From contig NZ_CP049263.1 in NCBI RefSeq assembly GCF_003048615.2, positions 1,302,001-1,366,000 of the forward strand: DNA of 64,000 nucleotides, in the 5' to 3' direction. The translations under genes and the position numbers were made by a program. This document shows positions 43,444 through 52,101 of this stretch, piece by piece (position 1 is the stretch's first letter; the number at the start of each line of letters is the position of its first letter). Source of the stretch: Campylobacter concisus (GTDB taxonomy: Bacteria; Campylobacterota; Campylobacteria; Campylobacterales; Campylobacteraceae). The notes beneath the pieces are model-generated. The model searched no databases. It was not told the origin of the DNA and saw only the letters and a program-made list of their open reading frames with translations.

Positions 43444-44733
43444 ATGTCAAAGAGCGAAGTTTTAGCGAAATTTGAAACACTTGCGACGATACCGCACTGC
43501 AGTTATGAGACTGATAAGATGCGTGATTTTCTGGCTAGCTATGCAAAAGATAAGGGCTGTGAAGTCGTGGTCGATAGTTTTGGCAACGTTCATGCATTTA
43601 AAGGCAAGCCAAAAATTTGCTTGCAAAGCCACTATGATATGGTCTGCATGGGCGACGCGCCAAAGATCGAGATAGTTTATGGCGATGATGGCTACATGAG
43701 GGCTAAAAACTCATCTTTAGGTGCCGATAACGGCATAGGCGTGGCTATCATGATGCAGATGATAAGTGAATTTGACGACATAGAGTGCCTCTTTACAAAC
43801 AACGAAGAGGTCGGCATGGTCGGAGCTGCTGGCTTTAGCGGTGATCTAAAAGCCGATAAGCTTTTAAATTTAGACAGCGAAGAGGACGACCGCGTAACTA
43901 TCGGCTGCGCTGGCGGTGTAAATTTATTTGCCACTATAGCGCTTAATAGCAAAAAAACAAAAGAGAGCACGCTTTATGAGGTAAAAGTGAGCGGACTTCC
44001 TGGCGGACACTCTGGCAACGAGATACATAAAAATATCCCAAATGCGATCAAGGTTTTAGCGGCATTTGTTACTAAAAATGGCTGTAAGCTTGTTAAATTT
44101 GAAGGTGGGGAGCGAAGCAACTCTATCCCAAGCGGCGCAACTGCACTGGTTTTAAGCGATAAAGAGCTAAAGAGTGAGTGTGAGAATTTAAGCGTGAAAA
44201 AGCTTGGCACGGGGGATGAAATTTTAGAAAACGGCGAGAAAATTTTAGCTTTAATTAACTCATTTTCACAAGGCGTAAGAGCCTATAACTGCGAGCTAGG
44301 CATACCACAAGATAGCGTCAATCTCTCACTTGCAAAGATCAAAGACGACGGCACGCTTGAAGTGGAGTTTTTCGCAAGGTCAATGAGCAAAGACGGCCTA
44401 AATAGAATGGAATTTGAAATTTCAGAGCTTGCAAAAGCGGTTGGCTTTAACGTCATTTCAAAAGATAGAAATCCAGCTTGGAAACCAATAAATGATAAAT
44501 TTGCAAACGATATCTTAGAAGAGCTTAAAATTTATAAGCCAAATGCAAGGATAACAGCTGTGCATGCTGGACTTGAGTGTGGAGTGCTTTTGGAGAAAAA
44601 AGCAGGTCTTAGTGCATGTTCTATTGGACCAAATATCTACTCACCTCACTCTACAAGAGAGCACTGCGAAGTTGCATCTGCACTTTTTATAGAAAAAGTA
44701 GTTCGCGGTATTGTTAAAAAATATAACTCATAA
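43444..44733 (+). CDS. pepD: Aminoacyl-histidine dipeptidase / beta-alanyl-type peptidase (PepD, M20)
   Basis: A 429-residue M20 metallopeptidase. Zinc and catalytic motifs: CLQSHYDMVCMG, SSLGADNGIGVAIMMQ, FTNNEEVGMVGAAGF and LNLDSEEDDRVTIGCAGG, with the C-terminal HSTREHCEV. PepD cleaves dipeptides such as Xaa-His in the cytoplasm and feeds amino-acid-based metabolism. It begins 18 bp after the MerP-like gene with a GGAGG ribosome binding site, and ends in a strong A/T hairpin. Confidence 0.92.
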   Translation: MSKSEVLAKFETLATIPHCSYETDKMRDFLASYAKDKGCEVVVDSFGNVHAFKGKPKICLQSHYDMVCMGDAPKIEIVYGDDGYMRAKNSSLGADNGIGVAIMMQMISEFDDIECLFTNNEEVGMVGAAGFSGDLKADKLLNLDSEEDDRVTIGCAGGVNLFATIALNSKKTKESTLYEVKVSGLPGGHSGNEIHKNIPNAIKVLAAFVTKNGCKLVKFEGGERSNSIPSGATALVLSDKELKSECENLSVKKLGTGDEILENGEKILALINSFSQGVRAYNCELGIPQDSVNLSLAKIKDDGTLEVEFFARSMSKDGLNRMEFEISELAKAVGFNVISKDRNPAWKPINDKFANDILEELKIYKPNARITAVHAGLECGVLLEKKAGLSACSIGPNIYSPHSTREHCEVASALFIEKVVRGIVKKYNS

Positions 44734-44740
44734 AAAAGTA

Positions 44741-44768
44741 AAATTTGCTAGAAATTTCTAGCAAATTT
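44741..44768 (+). terminator. Terminator of pepD
   Basis: An 11-bp stem AAATTTGCTAG/CTAGCAAATTT (44741-44751 with 44758-44768) with a self-complementary AAATTT loop and a T-rich tail, 8 bp after the pepD stop. Confidence 0.6.
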
Positions 44769-44793
44769 TATATCTCAAAGCATCTAAAGCAAA

Positions 44794-44815
44794 TTTGCCC
44801 GCAAACGCGAGCAAA
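44794..44815 (-). terminator. Terminator of pyrC
   Basis: Nine bp (one G-U in the minus-strand RNA) pair between 44807-44815 and 44794-44802, just after the pyrC stop. Confidence 0.5.
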
Positions 44816-44821
44816 TTTAGA

Positions 44822-46099
44822 CTATTTACCAAACTCATAAACGATCTTGCCACTTTTTATAGTAGTAGTCGCTGCGCCTTTTAGCTTTTTGCCAAAGAGT
44901 GGAGAATTTACCGATTTTGAGCGGTTTATCTTTTCATCATAAATGTACTCGATCTCAGGGTCTATCACCGTGATGTCAGCTAGCATGCCCTCAGCAAGCC
45001 TGCCCTTATCTTTTAAATTTAGCATCTTAGCCGCATTTGTAGATGTTAGCTCCACCATGCGCTCTAAGCTTATAACGCCCTCATTTACGAGCTTAAGAGT
45101 GAGTGGCACAAGGGTTTGAAGTCCGATGATACCAAATGGTGCCTTGTCAAATTCCACTATCTTTTCGTCTGTATGGTGTGGGGCATGATCGGTGGCGATA
45201 ACGTCTATTAGTCCGCTTTTTAGCGCCTCTCTTACCGCTTTTACGTCGCTTATCTCACGAAGTGGCGGCGACATTTTGAAATTTGTATCGTAGGCATTTT
45301 TCAAAATTTCATCGTCGCTAAAGCTAAAATGGTGCGGTGTGGCTTCGCAAGTGATGTTTATGCCCTCTTTTTTGCCCATTTCGATGATCTTTAGCGAGTA
45401 CTCCGAGCTTACGTGAGCGATGTGGATGTGCGCTTTGGTGAGTTTTGCGAGCAACATATCACGGCTCACTGCGATCTCCTCTTTCTCTCTCGCCATGCCG
45501 CGAAGTCCAAGTATGGCCGAGACCTTACCCTCGTGCATGACGCCCTGCCTGCAAAGCGAGCAGTCCTCTGAGTGGCTTATACAAAAGCTGCCAAACATGC
45601 TTGAGTACTCAAGTGCCGCTCTCATCACGCTTGAGCTAGTCACTGGTAGGCCGTCGTCGCTAAATGCAACTGCACCAGCTTCTATAAGGTCACCCATTTC
45701 AACGATCTCGTTGCCACCAAGCCCTTTGCTAATGGCTGCAATCGGTAAAAGATCGATCAGTCCGCAGTTTTTAGCCTTTTCTATCATCGCTCTTGTGATC
45801 GAGGCATTGTCATTTACTGGGTTTGTGTTAGCCATGCAAAGGCATGTGGTCACTCCTCCAGCCACGGCCGCCTGCGAGCCTGAAATGATGTCATCTTTAT
45901 ACTCTTGACCAGGATCTCGAAAATGCACGTGCATGTCGATAAGTCCTGGCATGACAAGCTTATTTGTAGCGTCTATGACCTTATCAGCCTCAAATTTCTC
46001 ACTTCCGATTTTGGCTATTTTGCCGTTTTCTATTAGGATATTTGCCTTAAATTTCTCGTCGCTATTTACGATAGTGCCGTTAATTATTGCTATTTTCAT
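44822..46099 (-). CDS. pyrC: Dihydroorotase (class I-type, PyrC)
   Basis: A 425-residue zinc amidohydrolase for the third step of UMP synthesis (carbamoyl-aspartate to dihydroorotate). Metal motifs LIDMHVHFRDPGQEYKDDI (19 residues, His-x-His) and VIATDHAPHHTDEK. The longer class I form (about 425) resembles Gram-positive/Campylobacter dihydroorotases rather than the 348-residue E. coli enzyme. It follows pyrB with 2 bp between. Confidence 0.96.
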   Translation of the reverse strand: MKIAIINGTIVNSDEKFKANILIENGKIAKIGSEKFEADKVIDATNKLVMPGLIDMHVHFRDPGQEYKDDIISGSQAAVAGGVTTCLCMANTNPVNDNASITRAMIEKAKNCGLIDLLPIAAISKGLGGNEIVEMGDLIEAGAVAFSDDGLPVTSSSVMRAALEYSSMFGSFCISHSEDCSLCRQGVMHEGKVSAILGLRGMAREKEEIAVSRDMLLAKLTKAHIHIAHVSSEYSLKIIEMGKKEGINITCEATPHHFSFSDDEILKNAYDTNFKMSPPLREISDVKAVREALKSGLIDVIATDHAPHHTDEKIVEFDKAPFGIIGLQTLVPLTLKLVNEGVISLERMVELTSTNAAKMLNLKDKGRLAEGMLADITVIDPEIEYIYDEKINRSKSVNSPLFGKKLKGAATTTIKSGKIVYEFGK

Positions 46100-46101
46100 C
46101 G

Positions 46102-47031
46102 TTAGCCCCTATTTTTTGCAAGCGTATTTAGTATCGCCATTCTTATAGCAACGCCGTTTTCAACTTGATTTAGTATGACTGAGTGCGTGCCATCAGCCAC
46201 GTCTGAGTTTAGCTCCACACCCCTGTTTATCGGTCCTGGGTGCAGCACGATCGCATCAGGCTTTGCTAGTTTTATCCTATTTTTATTTAGTCCAAAGAAT
46301 TTCGAGTACTCTCTCGAGCTTGGAAATGCCACGTCCGCACCGCCACGCTCTAGTTGGATGCGAAGCATGATGATGACGTCGCTACCCTCGCAAGCCTCCT
46401 CCATATTTTTGCAAATTTGAGATTCAAAGACCTCAGCATCTTTTGGCATCATCATCCTTGGCGCAAAGAGCTTTAAATTTATGCCAAATTTCTTCATTGC
46501 CCAGATGTCAGACCTTGCCACGCGGCTTCTAGCGATGTCACCGATGATAGCCACGTTTAGGTTTTTATCCAAAATTTTGCCATGCTCTCTTAGTGTGAAA
46601 AGATCAAGCAAAGCTTGGCTTGGGTGCTCATTTGTGCCGTCCCCTGCATTTACGACGCTAGCTTCTGTCCTGTCAGCTGCAAATTTTGCCGCTCCAGAGC
46701 TTGGGTGACGAAGCACAATGATATCAGTTCTCATCGCAGCCATGTTATTCATCGTGTCATTTAGGCTCTCGCCCTTTGTCACACTAGAGCTTGACGAGCT
46801 GAAATTTATCGTATCAGCTCCAAGCCTCTTTGCTGCGATCTCAAAGGATGTTCTAGTTCTTGTCGAGTTTTCATAAAATGCGTTGATCGTGGTCTTTCCA
46901 CGAAGGTAGTCATTTTTTTTCACTTGGCTTAAATTTAGCTCCTTAAACTCTTTCGCCGCCTCTAGAAAATATAAAATTTCTTCCTTGCTAAGCTCTCTAG
47001 TTCCTATCAAATCTTTATGTTTGTAGCCCAT
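46102..47031 (-). CDS. pyrB: Aspartate carbamoyltransferase catalytic subunit
   Basis: A 309-residue transferase making carbamoyl-aspartate. The carbamoyl-phosphate site is NAFYENSTRTRTSFEIAAKR and the aspartate loop includes LHPGPINRGVEL. A pyrI regulatory subunit is not adjacent. It is followed directly by pyrC and preceded by the Sel1-like gene at 17 bp, so a pyrimidine pair sits at the end of a longer run headed by rrf2-flhA. Confidence 0.97.
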   Translation of the reverse strand: MGYKHKDLIGTRELSKEEILYFLEAAKEFKELNLSQVKKNDYLRGKTTINAFYENSTRTRTSFEIAAKRLGADTINFSSSSSSVTKGESLNDTMNNMAAMRTDIIVLRHPSSGAAKFAADRTEASVVNAGDGTNEHPSQALLDLFTLREHGKILDKNLNVAIIGDIARSRVARSDIWAMKKFGINLKLFAPRMMMPKDAEVFESQICKNMEEACEGSDVIIMLRIQLERGGADVAFPSSREYSKFFGLNKNRIKLAKPDAIVLHPGPINRGVELNSDVADGTHSVILNQVENGVAIRMAILNTLAKNRG

Positions 47032-47048
47032 TTTAAGCCCTTTTTGAT

Positions 47049-47459
47049 CTATTTTGTTACAAAGTCACAAGCTGGTTTGTAGCCGTTGTCGCAAGCTTTT
47101 TTAAACAAAGCTTTTGCCTTCTCTTCGCTTTTTGCTTCATTATCATCTTTGTCTTTTATGAGGCCATAAGCTGTCATTTCGCCTAGTTTTTCGCAGGCCA
47201 TGCCCTCATTTTCGTCGCACATTTTTGTAAAAATTTTCTCAGCCTGAGCTCTATCTTTTGCCACGCCATCACCGTTAAATAGCATGATCGCATTCATCGT
47301 GCAAGCCTTTTTCTCGCCTTCGCCGCAAGCTTTGTTAAAAGCAAGATAGGCCTCGTTAAAATTTTTCTTTGCATAAAGCTCATTTGCCTTGTCTAAATTT
47401 TCATTTGCCATAGCATTTAACGCAAAAAGTGCCGCCGCTAAAACTAAAATTTTCTTCAT
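47049..47459 (-). CDS. Secreted small Sel1-repeat cysteine-rich protein
   Basis: A 136-residue protein with a signal peptide (MKKILVLAAALFALNAMA) and about three Sel1-like repeats carrying paired cysteines (FNKACGEGEKKACTMNAIML; KMCDENEGMACEKLGEM; KKACDNGYKPACDFV), the Hcp-like pattern also seen near 11 kb. Probably an exported helical scaffold. It starts 9 bp after the 75-residue gene and precedes pyrB. Function unknown. Confidence 0.8.
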   Translation of the reverse strand: MKKILVLAAALFALNAMANENLDKANELYAKKNFNEAYLAFNKACGEGEKKACTMNAIMLFNGDGVAKDRAQAEKIFTKMCDENEGMACEKLGEMTAYGLIKDKDDNEAKSEEKAKALFKKACDNGYKPACDFVTK

Positions 47460-47468
47460 ATTTTCTCC

Positions 47469-47696
47469 TTATTTAAATAACTTTGAATGGTGTTTTTTCA
47501 TATATTCAACTATCTCTATGACTTCGTCGCTACCGCTAGCGTCAGAGTTTTCTAGCGCATCGTCGATGCACTCTACATAGAGATTTGCCGCCTCTTCAAG
47601 CTTATCTTTTTTCACGCCAGCATAGTAAAACATCGCCTCAAGCACCATGCTAAGCTCGTAGCTAAGCTCCTCTACGCTTACCTCTTCTTCTTTCAT
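47469..47696 (-). CDS. 75-residue acidic helical protein
   Basis: A small, highly acidic protein (EEEVSVEELSYELSMVLEAM; IDDALENSDASGSDEVIEIV) with no cysteines, signal peptide or membrane segment, ending KKHHSKLFK. Its start overlaps the stop of the DHH gene as ATGA, indicating translational coupling. I do not recognise the family; perhaps an accessory factor of the DHH protein. Confidence 0.65.
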   Translation of the reverse strand: MKEEEVSVEELSYELSMVLEAMFYYAGVKKDKLEEAANLYVECIDDALENSDASGSDEVIEIVEYMKKHHSKLFK

Positions 47697-48718
47697 ATCT
47701 CCTCCTGTGTTTTTTTAGTTATTAGATCAACTATCTGTGCCTTGATCGGCTCATAGCTAAAGCCATCTTTGAAATTTGCAAACAGCCCGCCGCTAGCATT
47801 GACGTGTCCGCCGCCACCAACTAGGTGTTTTGCCATGGCGCTAACGTCTAGCTTGCCATTTGCACGAAAGCTTAGCGTTTTTTTATTTGTCACGTCGATA
47901 AAGAAGTCAAATTCAGGATTTGCCACCAAAAAATCGTTGCCGATAACAGAAACATTGCCGACATTGTAGGTTAAAATTCCTTTATGATCTTTATAGCTTA
48001 TGCTAAATTTCTCTTTATTTTCACTAAGTTTTTTTACGACGTAGTTTGAGATTAGATTGCTTAGCGTATCGTCTTTATCCTCTTTGAAAAATGACTTCTT
48101 TATAGCATGCACCTGCATGTCAAGGCCTATGTAGTCGTTTTTCTCGTTAAAAAATTTGCTAGCTTCTTTTAAGATATGATCCATATAGAGGTTGTTTTCA
48201 GCTTCAAACATCACCTTATTTATCTCTTTAGCGTTTGCCACAAGCCCCAAGCAGACCTTGCCCATCTCGAAATTTTTATCATCTTTTAGCCAGATATCCA
48301 CGGCATTTACGACGTCACTAAAAATTTCAAACTCCTTGTTTTTGCCAAAAATTCCCGCAAAAAAGTCGTAAGTGATCTTTGTAGCGCACCTTGAGCTATC
48401 TAAAAAGTACCATGAGTAAGCGCTCGCGCACTCGGCACCGCTTTGGTGATGATCTAGCAAAAATAGCTTTATATTTTTGCCCTCTATCATCTCCTCAAAG
48501 CTCTCGCACTGAGCCGGAGTTAAATTTAGATCGGTGATTAAAATGACGTTTTTATCATCGTTTGAGGCATCTATCTCAGATAGAATTTGAGCAAATTTAT
48601 CATCTATCTCTCTGCCGTAGTTTGAGTTTAGAAATTTCACATCTTTGAAGTAAAAATTTGTTATGTATTGCGCGCCGTATCCGTCAAGATCGGTGTGTGA
48701 GAGGTGATAAATTTTCAT
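47693..48718 (-). CDS. DHH-family phosphoesterase
   Basis: A 341-residue manganese-dependent phosphoesterase. N-terminal HTDLDGYGAQYITNF, the second catalytic Asp region NVILITDLNL, the name-giving LLDHHQSGAECASA, and the C-terminal DHHA1-type glycine motif HLVGGGGHVNASGGLF. Relatives act on nanoRNA, pAp or cyclic dinucleotides; which applies here is open. Situated between flhA (9 bp) and the 75-residue gene. Confidence 0.88.
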   Translation of the reverse strand: MKIYHLSHTDLDGYGAQYITNFYFKDVKFLNSNYGREIDDKFAQILSEIDASNDDKNVILITDLNLTPAQCESFEEMIEGKNIKLFLLDHHQSGAECASAYSWYFLDSSRCATKITYDFFAGIFGKNKEFEIFSDVVNAVDIWLKDDKNFEMGKVCLGLVANAKEINKVMFEAENNLYMDHILKEASKFFNEKNDYIGLDMQVHAIKKSFFKEDKDDTLSNLISNYVVKKLSENKEKFSISYKDHKGILTYNVGNVSVIGNDFLVANPEFDFFIDVTNKKTLSFRANGKLDVSAMAKHLVGGGGHVNASGGLFANFKDGFSYEPIKAQIVDLITKKTQEEI

Positions 48719-48727
48719 CTTTTTCCT

Positions 48728-50923
48728 TTATAAATTTTCTATTTCTATGACGCCAACTGTTTCAAATGGCGTATTTGCCGAGATCTCAGCAAAGCTTAGC
48801 ACCACTATATCGATGGCAAAATTTGCGCAGATATTTGCTATAAATTTGCGCAAGCTTGGCTCCACGCAAAGCACCATTTCTCCGTGTTGGCTCATTGGCC
48901 GCTTCTCTTTTTCACGCCTAAGTGCTTGCACGATAGATGATGTCTGCGCCACGTTTATCATCAGGTGATAGGCGCCGTCTTTATACTGCACCGCATCCAT
49001 AAGCTTTTGCTGTGCGGCGGTGTCTAGGATGTAGAAATTTAGCTGTCCCTTTTCATCTACATAAAGCGAAGTGATGACACGCGAAAGCGCTGCACGCACG
49101 TGCTCGATGATCATGTCTAAATTTTTACTAACCTCGGCGATGTCACTAATGGCTTCAAGTATGCTAAGCAGGTCTTTGATCGGAATATTGTCTTTAAGCA
49201 GCGTTTTTAAGACCTTTTGGATCAAATTTATAGGTGCGATCCTTAACGTATCCTCGACCACTACTGGGTAGTCGATCTTTAGTTTATCTAGTAAATTTTG
49301 CGTCTCTTGGCGAGTTAGAAGCTCGGCTGCATTTTGCTTGATAAGCTCGCTCATGTGCGTTGAGATGACGCTTGCAGGATCAACTATCGTGTAGCCACTA
49401 AGTATGGCGTCCTCTTTGACGCTAGCATCGATCCAAAGAGCGTCTAGCCCAAAAGCTGGCTCCTTTGTGGGAATCCCCTCGATATCCTCGCTAACTAAAC
49501 CACTATCCATCGCTAGAAATTTATCCGCATAAATTTCGCCCTGACCGATCACGATGCCTTTTAGCTTGAAGCGGTACTCGTTTGGTGGTAGTTGGAGGTT
49601 GTCGCGGATCCTTATCTTTGGCATCAAAAAGCCAAGACTTGAAGCGATATTTCGCCTCATAGCGCGAATTCTCTCTATTAGATCCACATCAGCTAGCTTT
49701 AGTAGTCCATATCCTAGGTCAAGCTCTAAAATTTCAAGCTTTAAGATGTCATTTATCTTTGTCTCTTCTTCTCTTGCGATCTCTTCGTCGCTCTTCTTTG
49801 GTGCCTTAGCAGCCCCACCACTCGCAGCTGCCGCCCCTGCCCCACTTGGCGTAGCGGCTCCAGCTTTTTTAGAAGCAGTTTTCTCTTTTGGTGCAAGGTT
49901 TAAATTTAGCCCGCCATCTTTTGTCTGCTTGATGATGTAGCCAAGCCCCAAAAATAGCAGCGCGATAAAGCCAAGAGATAGGGTTGGAAGTCCTGGCACA
50001 AGGGCAAACATAAATAGTATGAAGCCCACTATCAGCAAGGTTTTATAGTCGCCTAATAGCTGATTTAGCGTGCCTTCTGCAAAATCCTCGTCATCTTTGC
50101 TAGCCCTTGTGATGATGATAGCAGTCGCTGTTGAAGTGATAAGTCCTGGGATCTGGCTCACAAGGCCATCGCCGATAGTTAGGATCGTATAGTACTGAGC
50201 CGATGTCGCCATATCAAGGCCGTGTTGAAACGAGCCGATAGCAAAGCCGCCGATGATGTTAATTATAGTGATGATGATGCCAGCGACGGCGTCACCTTTT
50301 ATAAATTTAGACGAACCATCCATCGCGCCGTAGAAATTTGCCTCGCCGATGATGGCTTGACGTCTTTCGCGCGCCGTTTTTTCATCAATCAAACCTGCGT
50401 TTAGGTCCGCATCTATCGCCATTTGCTTACCAGGCATCGCATCAAGTGTAAAACGAGCTTGCACCTCACTCACGCGGGTTGAGCCCTTTGTTACGACCAT
50501 GAAATTTATGAGCACCAAGATACAAAATACGATGGTGCCGATGACAAAGTTGCCACCAACGACGAAATTTCCAAAGCTTGAGATGATCTCACTGACCGCT
50601 TCTGGGCCGTTGTGACCCTCGCTTAAGATCATACGCGTAGTTGCTATGTTTAGCGATAGGCGAAAAAGCGTGATAATGAGAATGAGCGTCGGAAACGTGC
50701 TAAGGTCAGTCGGCTTTGGCACGTAAATAGATATCAAAATAATAAGCACTGAAATCGAGATCGAAAATGCCAAGAAAAAGTCAAGCACCGCGCTTGGAAG
50801 CGGCACGATGATGATAGCAAGGATGGCAACGATGATGCCAACGATGCTAAGACTTTTAAATTTGACAATTGGCGCAAGAAACGGTGCGACAAGAGTCAAG
50901 ATATTATTTTTTTGCTTTGCCAA
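48728..50923 (-). CDS. flhA: Flagellar export protein FlhA
   Basis: A 731-residue inner-membrane component of the flagellar type III export gate. N-terminal part has about eight transmembrane helices, with the FHIPEP signature RVSEVQARFTLDAMPGKQMA and DADLNAGLI, and a large C-terminal cytoplasmic domain. Between them (about 355-380) is an Ala/Gly/Lys-rich low-complexity linker (KAGAATPSGAGAAAASGGAA). FlhA directs substrate order in secretion; in this lineage export proteins also influence sigma-54 flagellar gene control. Begins 2 bp after rrf2 ends. Confidence 0.97.
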   Translation of the reverse strand: MAKQKNNILTLVAPFLAPIVKFKSLSIVGIIVAILAIIIVPLPSAVLDFFLAFSISISVLIILISIYVPKPTDLSTFPTLILIITLFRLSLNIATTRMILSEGHNGPEAVSEIISSFGNFVVGGNFVIGTIVFCILVLINFMVVTKGSTRVSEVQARFTLDAMPGKQMAIDADLNAGLIDEKTARERRQAIIGEANFYGAMDGSSKFIKGDAVAGIIITIINIIGGFAIGSFQHGLDMATSAQYYTILTIGDGLVSQIPGLITSTATAIIITRASKDDEDFAEGTLNQLLGDYKTLLIVGFILFMFALVPGLPTLSLGFIALLFLGLGYIIKQTKDGGLNLNLAPKEKTASKKAGAATPSGAGAAAASGGAAKAPKKSDEEIAREEETKINDILKLEILELDLGYGLLKLADVDLIERIRAMRRNIASSLGFLMPKIRIRDNLQLPPNEYRFKLKGIVIGQGEIYADKFLAMDSGLVSEDIEGIPTKEPAFGLDALWIDASVKEDAILSGYTIVDPASVISTHMSELIKQNAAELLTRQETQNLLDKLKIDYPVVVEDTLRIAPINLIQKVLKTLLKDNIPIKDLLSILEAISDIAEVSKNLDMIIEHVRAALSRVITSLYVDEKGQLNFYILDTAAQQKLMDAVQYKDGAYHLMINVAQTSSIVQALRREKEKRPMSQHGEMVLCVEPSLRKFIANICANFAIDIVVLSFAEISANTPFETVGVIEIENL

Positions 50924-50925
50924 CT

Positions 50926-51330
50926 TTACTTCTTAACGATGTCACTTAGTTTTATCGCGTCAAGCATCTCGTCGATCTTGCCTTGAAGGCCGCTAAACAT
51001 CGACCAAATTTGACAGCTTGAGGCTTTGTTTGATGGGCAACCCAGCGCTGAAGATGAGCACTCAAAGACGCTTAGTTCGCGCTTTTCGGCGCATTCGATT
51101 ATCTTTTTTATGCTTAAATTTTCAGGTTCGCCGTTTAGTGCAAAACCGCCATTTGCTCCTTTAAATGACTTCAAAACTCCATCTTTTGCTAAATTTTGTA
51201 AAATTTTTGCCAGAAAACTTTTTGAAATTTTAAGCTCATTTGAGATCGTATCAACATCAACTGGCGATGATTTTTGAGATATTAAAATAAGCGAAAGTAG
51301 AGCGTATTCGCTTGCCTTTGTAAAAAGCAT
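50926..51330 (-). CDS. Rrf2-family transcriptional regulator with three-cysteine motif
   Basis: A 134-residue winged-helix regulator. N-terminal LFTKASEYALLSLILISQKS and HTH ISNELKISKSFLAKILQNLA are typical of Rrf2; the C-terminal half has SVFECSSSALGCPSNKASSC, three cysteines (C-x6-C-x7-C) suited to bind an Fe-S cluster, so it may sense iron, oxygen or nitric oxide like IscR/NsrR. It precedes flhA by 2 bp, an odd pairing of a redox regulator with a flagellar export gene. Divergent from rpsO. Confidence 0.88.
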   Translation of the reverse strand: MLFTKASEYALLSLILISQKSSPVDVDTISNELKISKSFLAKILQNLAKDGVLKSFKGANGGFALNGEPENLSIKKIIECAEKRELSVFECSSSALGCPSNKASSCQIWSMFSGLQGKIDEMLDAIKLSDIVKK

Positions 51331-51436
51331 TTATCTTCCTTAACTCTTTAAATAGCCCTAATTTTATTAAATTTTTACTGCATTTTTCATTAATTTTTAA
51401 AAAGCGTAATTTTATCTAACTTTATGTTTTAAATGC

Positions 51437-51442
51437 TATAAT
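51437..51442 (+). promoter_or_regulatory. Extended -10 promoter of rpsO
   Basis: TGCTATAAT, an extended -10, 35 bp upstream of the rpsO ATG; an AGGAGG ribosome binding site lies at 51466-51471. Confidence 0.75.
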
Positions 51443-51476
51443 CGCTCTTCCAAAATTCACCAATCAGGAGGTCATC

Positions 51477-51749
51477 ATGGCTTTGGATTCGGCTAAAAAA
51501 GCTCAAATAGTTGCGAAATTCGCTAGAAAAGAGGGAGATACAGGCTCTCCAGAAGTTCAAATAGCTCTTTTAACAGCTAGAATAACTGAACTTACAGAAC
51601 ACCTTAAAATTTTCAAAAAAGACTTTTCATCACGTTTAGGTCTTTTGAAACTAGTTGGTCAAAGAAAAAGACTTTTAAAGTATCTTAAAAACAAAGACTA
51701 CACTACATATTCAAAACTAATCTCTGAGCTTGGCTTAAGAGATAAATAA
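51477..51749 (+). CDS. rpsO: 30S ribosomal protein S15
   Basis: A 90-residue primary 16S-binding ribosomal protein. [20 protein letters not shown] and the S15 signature [20 protein letters not shown] are present, and the ending [13 protein letters not shown] is complete. Strong AGGAGG ribosome binding site, extended -10 and a compact terminator (51756-51774) make it an independent transcript. Confidence 0.98.
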   Translation: MALDSAKKAQIVAKFARKEGDTGSPEVQIALLTARITELTEHLKIFKKDFSSRLGLLKLVGQRKRLLKYLKNKDYTTYSKLISELGLRDK

Positions 51750-51755
51750 TCCCAC

Positions 51756-51774
51756 GGAGAGCGACCTGCTCTCC
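51756..51774 (+). terminator. Terminator of rpsO
   Basis: GGAGAGC/GCTCTCC stem of 7 bp with a 5-nt loop (51756-51762 with 51768-51774), 6 bp after the stop, followed by ATTTAAATTTT. Confidence 0.75.
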
Positions 51775-52098
51775 ATTTAAATTTTCCACTATTTTAAATT
51801 TACAACTTCCTTTCATTTAAATTTCACTTTTTCGTAAATATATAAAATTAATTTAATAATTTTAGCTTCTATATCAAATTTACACAATTTACTTTTCATT
51901 TGATAAATTTTAGAAATTCATGCAAATTTAGCATATTTTTTAAATTCCTATATATTCGGCTTTTTAAATTTTATATAAAATATAACTTAAAATTAAAATT
52001 TATTTTTTAAATAAAGAATTTTTCATAAAAGATTAAGTTTTGCGCTAGTAATATTACTCAAAATAAATATGCAGAAAATGCATAATTAGAAGGAGAAA
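51775..52098. other. AT-rich gene-free leader of fdhF
   Basis: About 320 bp without a credible ORF, very AT-rich. It must hold the fdhF promoter; several TATA-rich stretches could act as -10. A perfect 12-bp palindrome AGTAATATTACT lies at 52047-52058 and an inverted repeat ATGCA-N5-TGCAT at 52069-52083, the latter just upstream of the ribosome binding site; either may be a regulator site. Confidence 0.6.
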
Positions 52099-52101
52099 GT
52101 G

